DNA of 64,000 bases from Emmonsiellopsis sp. PD_33 (Eukaryota > Ascomycota > Eurotiomycetes > Onygenales > Ajellomycetaceae), in the NCBI GenBank assembly GCA_032988165.1, contig JANTQF010000013.1, forward strand, positions 124,001 to 188,000, in the 5' to 3' direction. This document shows positions 51,130 through 61,489 of this stretch, piece by piece; within the stretch, counting starts at the first letter, position 1; every line of letters starts with the position of its first letter. The notes under the pieces are model-generated. The model worked only from the letters and a program-made list of their open reading frames with translations. It had not been told where the DNA came from and ran no database searches. A program made the position numbers and the translations under genes.

Positions 51130-51570
51130 GTAAGTGATATTAAAGAAATAAATCATGGTAGAGCTAATATTAGTATAATCAATATGAGTGGTGATGTAAA
51201 CATCTGGGCTGCTAACATTAATGTGAATGAGAGTAGGAACATACCACCTAATATTAGTGTAACCTGATGTAAGTAGTGGTGATGGAGACACCTCTGCCAA
51301 TATTAATGAAGATAGTGGTAGGAACACACTGACTAATATTAGTGTGACTGATGTGAGTGGTCAAGGGAACACCTCTGCTAATGTTGATGGGAATGGTAGC
51401 AGGAACACACTAGCTAATATTAGTATAACTAATGTGAGTGGCTAAGGGGACACCTCTATCAATATTAATGAGGATAGTGGCAGAGACACACTAGCTAATA
51501 TTAATGTGGCTGATGTGAGTGTTGATGAGGATACCTCTACTAATATTAATATAGAGAGTGGCAAATAATG
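51130..51570 (+). repeat. 45-bp-type minisatellite, inverted copy
   Basis: On the plus strand this reads as diverged repeats with words such as RNTLANISITNVSG and GRDTLANINVADVSV, the same text that 47100-47900 gives on the minus strand. There are about five units, all related to GCTAATATTAGTGTGACTGA. The two arrays face each other across 47900-51130. Confidence 0.65.
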
Positions 51571-51899
51571 TAGTTATATAAATCAAATAGAGGAATAAAG
51601 GATAAAGACATAAAAATAGGTAAAAGAAAAGTCAAAGTAATAAAAGAGTAACATTCTAAGATCACTGGCCAATCCCACCCTTTAAAAAAATGAAAAACTA
51701 GCACCCAAAATCAACCTGACCATACATATAAAGCAGAAGGAAAAGAGACAGTAAAAAGCTTAAATAGAGAGTCAGATTCACCCCTTAAAATCAAGCACCT
51801 AAAAATAAAGTTAATTAAATCAATCAAAAGAAATAAAGTAAGGTTCATCTGGATTTCAAAGCCTTCAAACCTATCCTCTAAGGGAGGAGATCATCTAAC

Positions 51900-52200
51900 C
51901 CTCTACTCAATTAATAATGATGGGGTTATTAGGTGTAGACCCAGGCTGATCACTGATATAGAGGATAGGAGGCAGAAGAGAGCTCAGAGGGGAAGTCTGG
52001 AACATATTATTTTAGTATATATCTCATATAATGTATTGATAGTAATTATTCTATAGGTAGTTTCTACAATATCCCTCAAAATGGTCAGAAACTTGAATAC
52101 AGACAGGGAATAATTGACAGTGTACTCAGTAGGCATGGCAGAGGAAATCAATTTGTTGTGCATCAGATTGTTATTCATAGGATTAAACTAATAATGCATT
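51900..52200 (-). pseudogene. Copia-type gag fragment
   Basis: The minus-strand open stretch 51984-52178 starts MNNNLMHNKLISSAMPTEYT and continues YSLSVFKFLTIL, a style typical of copia gag (helical, with an ISSAMPTEY-like motif). It lies upstream of the copia pol and on the same strand, so it may be the original gag, pushed about 5 kb away by later insertions. Further upstream (52200-52650) no coding signal is seen, as expected for a 5' leader. Confidence 0.45.
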
Positions 52201-52689
52201 CATATAGAAATATTCAGAATGAATAAAGTCAGTAGGTTTAATTACATTCTATATGTACACTACATTTTTCCCAGGCTGAGCTAGTAGTGTCTGAGCATCA
52301 GAGTGAGAGTTATGGTAGAAGTGTGTCAGCTCCTAACTAGCAACAGACAGTGTTTAATACTGGTTAGTGGGTGACCTATATGCTAATCTATATATTATGT
52401 CAGTCTTACTACTTCTCTATTTTATAGTGTTAAAGTTTTATATGTACATCTTTTGTATTGAATGTGATATTAGAGGAGGGAGGTAACAGGATTTTCTTTT
52501 CAGAGAGAGAGGGAGATGGTTTGAGGGTTTATTTCAATATAGTTATAGCTAGTATAATATAGGGAGGAGAATGTTGATGATCTTTAGTAGGAGAGAAGAT
52601 ATCTAAAAAAAGAGAAAAAAAAGATAGAGGAGAAATAGAAAAGAGCCAGATATTTAGAACTTTTTACCTCTTTTATATATGAAGCTTTG

Positions 52690-52985
52690 TAAAAGCTTTT
52701 AAATCAAAAGGGGAGGGACATGGTACTTTGTGAAAGCATCTAAATGGAAATGGGAGGGACACAGCACTTTGTGAAAGCTTAAGTTGAAAGGGGGGGGATA
52801 TGGTACTTTATGAAAGCACTTAAATTAAAAGGGGAGAAATATGATGCTTTATCAAAGCACTTGAATTGAAAGGGGAGGGACATGGTGCTTTATAAAAGCT
52901 CAAGTTGAAAGGGGGGGGACATGATACTTTATGAAAGTACTTGAATTGAAAGAGGAAGGATATAGCACTTTACAAAAGCTTTTGA
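52690..52985. repeat. About 41-bp tandem repeat with G runs, seven copies
   Basis: Units like AAGGGGAGGGACATGGTACT then TTGTGAAAGCATCTAAAT repeat seven times; some carry G8 runs. Non-coding; it lies in the expected leader/LTR zone of the copia-type element. Confidence 0.85.
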
Positions 52986-53344
52986 ATTTCAAATTGAATA
53001 TATAACTGTATGAACATATTAACTATCTAGTAAAGTATTAGTAATGATTATTCTTTCTGTTGGGTATCACTTTATATGAATCTAATTCTAGTACTATTCT
53101 TTTATTTTAACAGAAAGATACTTATACCCCTCTGGGGTCTTTCATCCTCTACCTCTTCTGTGATAGAGTCAGTGTCTTCTTCTCTTTCAGACTTTACATC
53201 TGAGACTCCTTTAAGCTCTATACCTTCATCTGATTAGGCACCTATTCTACATCATACCTGCAACAGCTGCCATGAGTGATATACTATTAGTCCTCAATAT
53301 ATCTAGTATTTAGTGTGTCTGGGTTTGACTAGGGTAGCTGATAA

Positions 53345-54040
53345 GAAGAGGAATTCACAGAGGAGATATACAGCACACAGACACACAGAGAACATCAGAA
53401 CTAATAAAGATGATGTATAAGATGGCTAAAATAACAGTTCATCTCATATATTTAGTGATTACAGGCCTCATATTCAGCCCTTAACTGAGTGAATGCATCA
53501 GGCAAGAAAGAGACAGGCTGTACTGGCAGTACTAGCACAGCTAATAAAGTTATAGAGATAGGCTGTACTGGCAGCACTGGCACAGTAATAGAAGGTACTA
53601 GCAGTACTCACTTATGAGCAGGCAGAATGGAGATAGGTAGTACTGATACAGCTAACTGAGTAGTCTCATCTATCTGCTCAGACTATAGGGCCTTCATAAA
53701 ACCATCAGGAAGCCTAGGACCTGGGATGTCATTAAGGGTGTTATAATAAGGGATGCTGAAAGGATCCCAAATAACCACTGAAGGTAGCAAGAAAATAGAA
53801 GAATTGAAGTTTAAATAGGGCCTAGAAGATAGTAGAAGACACTTAGTAGAAGGAGAGATAAACATACTAACAGTATAGATATATAAGATATATATACAGT
53901 GAAGAGGTAGAATATATAGGTTGTTAAGAATAGAATAAAAAGAGAAGATTGAGATGAAGGGACTAAAGCACACTATGTGACTAAAAGATGGTGAGTAAAA
54001 GGATACTAAAATATGAGTATTTTCCTTACATTCCTTACCA
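53345..54040. repeat. LTR/leader-like block abutting the right arm
   Basis: Same orientation and collinear with 19435-19945. It contains two copies of a segment like AGAGATAGGCTGTACTGGCA (about 53510 and 53550). A minus-strand open stretch (53683-53973) may be coding, but I recognise nothing in it. It ends at CTTACATTCCTTACC next to the arm. Confidence 0.5.
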
Positions 54041-54049
54041 AGTTATCAC

Positions 54050-54290
54050 AGGCTTGGCATAATCTATACTAACATTCAATTATTAATATTGATTATTCTA
54101 TGGACTACCAGCAACCATCAATGAGTAATCACAAATATTATACTATTAATATTAGATATCATATGATAGTAACAACTGTCAATGTTGATCTACTAATATT
54201 TAATATCACATAGTGCTAATACCTGCTAATATTGGTCTGCTAATGTTTAATATCACATAGCACTAATAACTAGCCTGCCTGGGCCAATAT
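54050..54290. repeat. Subterminal repeat region at the inner end of the right arm
   Basis: Repeats with AATATCACATAGTGCTAAT and AATATTGGTCTGCTAAT occur two to three times after the terminal AAGTTATCACAGGCTTGGC. The core TCACATRGTGCTAA is shared, in opposite orientation, with the 63-bp array at 61057-61371. Confidence 0.65.
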
Positions 54291-54899
54291 AACTGATTAA
54301 ATTATGCCCTGTGCAGACCCCTTGACTTACAGTCTGTTGAGATTTTATAATCATATTATATGGCAAATCAGATATTATATGCATATTTTATAATTAGTAG
54401 ATGATGTCTCTTTAGCTGATTTAGACATCTAGCTGTTCTGGAGTCATTAACTATCATTTATTCATGTGTGTGACTAAATGGCAGGCCAGATGCAAATATA
54501 TATATATATATATAATGATAATCCTACTGGCATTACAAGCTATTAGTTAATTAATGAGATGAGGAATCCACATAATCTCTATAAGTTAATCAGATGAGGA
54601 AATATGCCTGATTCTTATAATTTAATTGAATTAAAATCAGCTGAGATGCCATTGTGGGCAAAAAGGGGGATATTAAAGAAAAGGTTACAGAGAGGGTTGA
54701 AGTCATCAGCTGTTAATATCATTATTAGCTGCTACTACTATTATTAGCTATTAGTGCATTGAAAAACACACCCAAAGTAAAGATTTATTATTATCTAGGC
54801 TGATGTGTGTAATCTACTTTATTTTGATATTATATGTTATTTTAATATTATACATTATTTTGATATTAAATATCCTCAATTAATTCTGATGTTATCAAG

Positions 54900-56120
54900 A
54901 TGAGTAATCATCTGAAGCATCTAATACTTATTATCTACTACATGTCATGCCTGATGCCTCTAAAGTTTATTTCTGCATCTTATGTGATTAGCTATTACAT
55001 TTGTGATTTATCTCATTCTCTACTTATATGTTAGATTCTCATTGTCCTAAATTACCCAAATATTTACATTATTCATCATCTTGTTGCTAATAAGGTTTCT
55101 AAGCTCATTTTTGTTGTCTGCTGCTTGTGCATATATGTTGTAGTCATCATAGATGATGGTAGTAGACTTAGAGGACTATAGGTACCAGTAGGATATAACT
55201 TGAAGGTTAAATCTAGTAGCATCCCACTTGTTCCATCTATTAAAGAGATTGGTACTACTAATATTATCATTTCTATTCCTATATATCTCCTCTACCATCC
55301 ACTGAATCTGCTTGTTGCTGAAATGATATTAGTGACCAGGCTGGCCTGACAGTTCATATTTGTAGTGGCAGAAATTCCCCTAGAAATAGTGAAGATAACA
55401 TTTATTCTTACCTTTAGCCTCTTATAACTCAATGCTACTGATGAAGTTCTGGCATAGCTCATAGCTCTATTATTTCAGATAGATGATAATTATTTTATAG
55501 TGTTTCTCTATGTTAACTAGCCACCAACTTAACTTGACCATGAAATGAATAGGCTACCTGCACCCAGTACAGATAGGTTGATTCTTGAACTCCATTATCT
55601 GATGGATTAAGGAATCTACCTCTTTTTGATTCTACAGTAGATTAATATATTCTGCATCATGTCAGTCAGATCATCTAATTGAGTGAGTACTGTAATTAAG
55701 CTTGGCAAGTAATTATCACTTATTAGAGTGAAAATGACACTGGTATTCAGACAACACTGAGAATATCTCTAAGAGCTTATTATTAAGATAGATTCTACAT
55801 TGCCACTTCAATCTAATAGCTATTAAATATTAACTAGTGCATGCATAGTATATTAAAGTGGATCATGTAGTATTAGTAGGTATACCTCTATCAGTCTTGT
55901 TATTCAGCAGGAAGTCATATTTGGTCAGATCATATTTGAAATGACAGGTTATTTCTTGTTTGTATATCCCCCTCATATGAAATTAGCAGTTAGTATTACT
56001 TTTTTTTGGTATTATACAGTGTGTGCCCAGCATACTACCTCTCTTCCCTGGCTCATATTGTTATGAGCAGGGATTTGATTGACAATGACCATTTAGCCAG
56101 TATTTACAGTTCTTATTAGT
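54900..56120 (+). pseudogene. ORF-A, right copy (unrecognised)
   Basis: ATG at 54900 opens a frame that holds register for about 400 codons with stops of the usual decay type. Recognisable shared text with the left copy includes LIFVVCCLCIYVVVIIDD, then IYLLYHPLNLLVAEMIL and PSTDRLILELHYLMD. No known domain. The 18-bp repeat flanks it on both sides (54838-54890 and 56140-56212). First gene of the unit in transcription order. Confidence 0.5.
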
Positions 56121-56139
56121 TGATATGGTTTAAGTTGTT

Positions 56140-56310
56140 TTGATATTGGATGTTGTTTTGGTATTAGATGTTGTTTTGGTATTAGATAGTGTTTTAATAT
56201 TAAATGGATAGTTGAAGTAAGGTTATCAGATTGAAAGTGTTAAATGAAAGCATCTTAATGAAAGCATCCTGATGAAAGTGTCCTAATGAAAGTGTCTCAA
56301 TGAAAGTGTC
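56140..56310. repeat. 18-bp repeats followed by 14-bp repeats
   Basis: Four units of GTTTTGGTATTAGATGTT (56140-56212), then about five of ATGAAAGTGTCCTA (56238-56310). Mirrored at 41250-41300 and 41135-41215. Confidence 0.85.
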
Positions 56311-56915
56311 TAAGATTCTAAATGAAATTATGCAGATGAAAGCATATAAATAAAAGATCCTAATGAAAGTATTTAAATCAAAGTAATGAGAGTCAAGTGA
56401 TTATATTATGAGACCAAGATTGTTAAAAGAAGAGAGTTAAGTAATTACATAGTGAGGCTAATGTTGTTAGAATATAAAGGTCCAGTAATAGCTTATAATA
56501 TATTATGTAGCCACTTCCATTCAATCTTATAAATAGAGCTAAACCTATTTAAGCTTTAGGGTTCAGCTCTTAACTCAATTATTCACTTAAGAAGTTTATA
56601 AGCTTTTCAACTAACTTCTTGCAACATTATAATGATCTAACCTATTACTAACTTACTACCACTACCTCACTACTAACATTAGAGATTTAGAGCCAACTTT
56701 GATGAAGAAGCTCAGCTAATAAGTCATACTATATCCTCTATTTATAATATTTTCATTCTGATCTTTGCACCTAGCCCTAACCTGTTGCTAACTTCCTACC
56801 ACTGCCCTGCTAACTTTGGAGTTAACTTTGGTGAAGAAGCTCTAAGTCAGCCAGTAAGTCATACTATATCCTCTGTTTATAATGTTTTCATTCTGATATT
56901 TGCATCTAGGCCATC

Positions 56916-59900
56916 ATGGTTGCCCTATCCAATGAAGTGATCAGTAAAGTTATAGGCTGTGCAGTATGAGATCTGAATCAGCTTAAGGCTAAATTCAATT
57001 AATAGCTTACAGTACCCTCCAACTATCATGTAGTTAAGTAGGATACTGGTCATGAGAGGCAATCCAGAATCTATACTATTAATGAATGTATCAGTTAAGG
57101 CCTATTAGATGTAATGGATATTCCTGCTAAATAGGTAGAGAAACCCCTCAATAATAATAGATGCATTATAAGTAGTTACTGGATTATCATTATTGACCTC
57201 TTCAGCAAATAAGTCTATATAATGACTTGGAAATACAGTAGGGATCAGTAATCATTCAATCCTAAAATAGCATCCAATCCCAAAACAGCATTCAATCCTA
57301 AAATACTATTTAATCCCAAAACACTATCTAATTCTAAAACATTCATGTCAATCTATCCATCAGTTGAATCTAAAGAGCCCAGTCTTGAGTATCAGAAGCT
57401 CTCATCACTGACATGGTGAACCCCATTAGCATATCAATCAGAGAGATCAATGATAATAACCAGTTATAATAGTAACCATAGGTCTTTATCACTCTTTACT
57501 TGTGCTTTGAATTTTAAAGCTGCCAAACTAATGTCAAACATGCTTGATAACTGGGTCCAACATGTGGAGTTCCACACTATTAACTCTCTAGTGGATGAAG
57601 ATGATTAGCTCACTGTGTGCATACCAGTAAATCTGGTATCTCATGTGGCTGGAGAACTGAACCTAGTTGATCATCTTACAAAGGAGGATTATAATAACTG
57701 GCTGGAAGAGCTGAAGAATAATAGTATCATCTGTTTCAACTCAGAGACTCAGTGAGTCTTCCTTATAGATTCATATTATTCAGAATGATTAGTTAGCATT
57801 GAGATCAGTCAAGCAACCTCATAAATCACTTAATGTAAGGCAGCCTTCTTTGTAGATAGAGTAGTCAAACTAGATATACTATTACAGTAGTGAGTAGTTT
57901 GATTTGAGATCTGAGAGAAATCCAACAAGTACAAATATCCAGCCAGCTTTGATGATGATGATGGCAACACTGAAGCTCTAAGATATGATATTATTTCTAC
58001 TATATCATTTAATACTGAAATAAATGATTCAATTTAAATAAACAATTCAATCCCAAAAGATGATTCAATCCTAAAAGATGATTTAATTCCAAAAGATGAT
58101 TCAATTTCAAAAGATGATCTACTGGTTGAGTCATCTCTCAAGATGCCCACATCTCCTGCTGATTCAGCCAGTGAGACAGAAGACAGTTAAATGGCAATAG
58201 ACCCCTTAATGCTTAGTTAGCAGGTCAAGTCATTTCTCAAGGTACTCACATTTCTGAATAGTTTAATACTAAAAACTCCCACCTCAGAGGTTATTATCAT
58301 CCTGAATCTCAATGAGCAACCAGAAACTAATATCAATAGTGTTTGAATAGATAATATATGTGATCTCAACAATACCAGTCTAATTTTCTAAGTAGTAGAT
58401 ATAATAAGATGCTATCAACTCACTAAACATAATGAGAGTCTATTTGCCTGCTTCTTCATATTTGAGGATAAAGTGGTGGATTATAAAGATTCCTCAACTA
58501 AAATTAAAATATCATATATGAAGAGGGCATCCTTCAGCTACCAGGCCTTTACTGCATTCTGGATGCTGTTGGCAGACAATGAAGTAGGGAGAGGCATTCT
58601 AGGTGACAAGATGAGGCTTAGGAAAATCACTGAGTAAATTACCTATATTGTTCTTAGGTTCTTACTGGCATTGAATTATAATTCAGTTAGGGAATCCTGA
58701 GAGTTTAATTCCAAAACAGCCCATAAATACCTTCAAAAAGATGTAGCTCCTACTACACCATGCTCAATGTAATTATAATAGCCCTTTAGGTGCCTCTGTG
58801 CTGTGGTTCAAAAGCTACATGCCAATTGGAAGGCACTGCTGAAGGTGTGGAGGATCAGAAAGGGTTATTCTCTCATTGTAGCCTCACTATTATTTCTATC
58901 TATATAAGTTGATGAGTTTATAAATGTTATTAATCCTGAGTTATCATTAAGATTGTTTGTACAGCCCTTCATCTCTTCTGAGAGTTTTATAATCAAAAGG
59001 TTTAAGAAGTGCAGTTTAAGTGCTAAGGCATATCTGCTTTCATTCATCTCTAAAGACCTTGTGCCCTATACTAAGCTTAATGACTGTATGGTGCTGACAA
59101 CATTATACATAATAGACCATATATGTCAAACTCTAACATCAATGCCTGCATGGAACTGGGGACTACTGGTCTGTGATGAATCTCATCTGGAGAAAGATGA
59201 GAATAGTATAACTATCCATAATTTTTATTTCATTCTAAATGGGATAAAGAAAAAACTCTGTGATGATATCAAACTACTGCTAATTAATCCTAATGTCTGG
59301 TTGATGTTCAGAACTCTATTTGAGAAAGGCCCTTATGACTTACAGTATTAGATGGGCCTTCTGGAAACTAATTATTAGTTGGAATTGGATATACTGCATC
59401 AGACCTATCAGAAGGAGTTCAAAAAGCTCAGCCAGGACACCTCTACTGTACTAGGCAACTACATAAAGATTTATAGTATGATAGAAGCATCTGAGGCCCA
59501 ACTGAGGGGATTTACCCTTTTATTTGCATGGATTCTTAAATACATCATGATTCAGTGAGACATTAATTACAAATGATTTGGTAAGAATATCATTAACCTC
59601 CCCCCACATGAGGACTGTGATATCATGGTTAAATTAACTGATGCTCAAAAAGAAGCTATAAAGGGGATAGAGGCTAAAGCCATTGCAGCTATCAAGGCAG
59701 CCTTTATGAATACTCATAACTTGTAGTTGTGAAGAGGTAGAAAGGATTCAGAATCAACTCTGTGTATATCTACATTCTTTAAAAATTCTCATTGTGCTTG
59801 TATACTAGCAATTTTCCCTGGAGCTATGGACATTATCTGATCCCAAAACAACATTGAATCCTAAAATAATGTTGAATTCCAAAATAATGTTGAATTCCAA

Positions 59901-60362
59901 AATAATGTCAAATCTTAAAATAATATTGAATGTCAAAATAATAATAACCCTAAGAATATGGATATCAACAAGAATGAGGACTCAGATGACTTAGATGACT
60001 TAAATGAGAAGGGTGAGAAGGGTTACTCAGATGAGGAGGATGAGAATGATTTTGATGATAGCTGATCTAGATTTCATTTTACTGATGAGAAACTCAATAT
60101 GAAGAAAGATAAGAATGATAAAAGTATATGGAAATTTTGATTGAAAAAGAACACTTCTTTGTCTCTGATGTCCTACTCCCCCTTTATTATAGATCTTGTC
60201 AAGGGGATGAAGGTGAAGTTCATTGAAAAGTTGCTGGCTAATCTGATAATATCTCAAGACTATACTAACTATACTGAGAAATTAGTAATAATTGTCCCTA
60301 GACCTACTATTATTATCATTTTGGAAGAGGTATATTTACTTACCTCTTATGAATTTACATGA
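56916..60362 (+). pseudogene. ORF-B, right copy: unrecognised 1,148-residue protein with hexapeptide tracts
   Basis: A single frame runs from ATG at 56916 (MVALSNEVISKVIGCAV) to TGA at 60360, in register for 1,148 codons, broken only by decay-type stops. Three low-complexity tracts encoded by 18-bp units are seen: NPKTAF-type at 57262-57345, DDSIPK-type at 58020-58115, and QNNVEF-type at 59838-59950. The best preserved part is 58953-59351 (132 codons without a stop). It is followed by a Lys/Glu-rich helical stretch (KLTDAQKEAIKGIEAKA, 59632-59690) and an acidic Asp/Glu tail (59960-60070), then a basic end (KKNTSLSL). I do not recognise a domain; it is no known transposase to me. The left copy has the same frame. 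Placement between ORF-A and the transposase suggests an accessory or cargo protein of the unit. Confidence 0.65.
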
Positions 60363-60439
60363 TATAACAGTGTGAGCTAACTGAATTCTAGCATCTTAAG
60401 GGACTTGATTATTCTGTTGCAGTGCTATATGAGTGTGTA

Positions 60440-60841
60440 ATGACCTTGAACAGATAAGATCTAATTGATGTGTTCAACTTTGATTAGAAATCATATAATT
60501 ACTGTGATGAAAAAACCCTACTTATTGTCATTATTACTCTAAAAATTCTCACTCAGAGATTTACACTTATCAGAGCCTGCTATCTGGTTCTATTAACCCC
60601 TGAATGGCTGTAAACTGATGAAGAATAGGCTACAAGCTGGATTGCTTGAATAGGTTAGAAAAATAATAAGATTTACTGCTACTAGATAGTATGTGAAGAT
60701 GTGAAGGTTGAAGTGGGGATTCTTTACTATTAGAACTTGTAGCTGAAGTTTAATGAAATCACTATGTAAGTATTATATGAGTTGGCTGATTAATTGACAT
60801 GGGAGAAGCAGTAGAGAGAGGATGTAATAACTCTAGCATGA
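60440..60841 (+). pseudogene. ORF-C, right copy (about 133 codons, unrecognised)
   Basis: ATG at 60440 begins a frame to TGA at 60839 (possibly a decayed CGA). Text such as FTLIRACYLVLLTPEWL and VKVEVGILYY, with Gln and Trp lost to stops, looks protein-like. It lies 78 bp after ORF-B. No family recognised. In the left arm gypsy-2 sits between the two. Confidence 0.5.
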
Positions 60842-61056
60842 TGTTAGTGAATAGGGTTAAGAACTGATTTGAGTTAGATTTTATATTTAGTAGCTGCAAA
60901 GTAATAATAACAGTCATCTTGCCTTTGAATTGTCCTTTGAATACTCCACCCTAAGTTATATGCTTCTGTAGCACTCTACCCTAACTAATATTCACAGCTC
61001 AATGTGATTTACAATGTTGGTGGTTCAAGAACCTTCATAGTTGATTGGTAACTTAC

Positions 61057-61371
61057 AAATTTAGTGGTCTAATATTTATAGTTGTAAATTTAGTGGTTGG
61101 TTAGCATCATGTGACTTGCAAATTTAGCTGTTCAATATTTATAGTTATAAATTTAATGATTGATTGATACTATGTGACTTGTAAATTTAGTGATCTAATA
61201 TTTGTAGTTATAAATTTAATGGTTGGTTGGCACTATGTGACTTGCAAATTTAGCTGTCTAATATTTGCTATTGCAAATTTGGCAGTTGATTAGCACTATA
61301 TGACTTGCAAATTTAGTGGTCTAATATTCATAATTGCAAATTTAGCTGTTGATTGGCACCATATGATTTAC
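61057..61371. repeat. 63-bp tandem array, five exact-length units
   Basis: Units start at 61057, 61120, 61183, 61246 and 61309, each 63 bp, with AAATTTAGTGGTCTAATATT followed by a second half AAATTTAGTGGTTGGTTAGC and CATCATGTGACTTGC. The two halves are themselves related. Not a CRISPR array: there are no unique spacers. The array is upstream of the transposase and could hold transposase-binding sites. Confidence 0.92.
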
Positions 61372-61489
61372 AATATTTATACTAGTGGAGGTTATTAGTC
61401 ACTACCTGCTGAATGTTGTGATTTGGAGTTTTATTAGTTATTTTGTGTTAATTTTTCTATACACACAGAGATTACTTTGAATCATAAAT

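Noticed and set aside
58865..59047. Minus-strand open frame matching left-arm open frame 38351-38548
   Set aside because: Both are antisense shadows of ORF-B, which is in register over its whole length on the other strand.
61057..61371. CRISPR-like regular array
   Set aside because: Units follow each other directly with no unique spacers, and the setting is a eukaryotic transposon.
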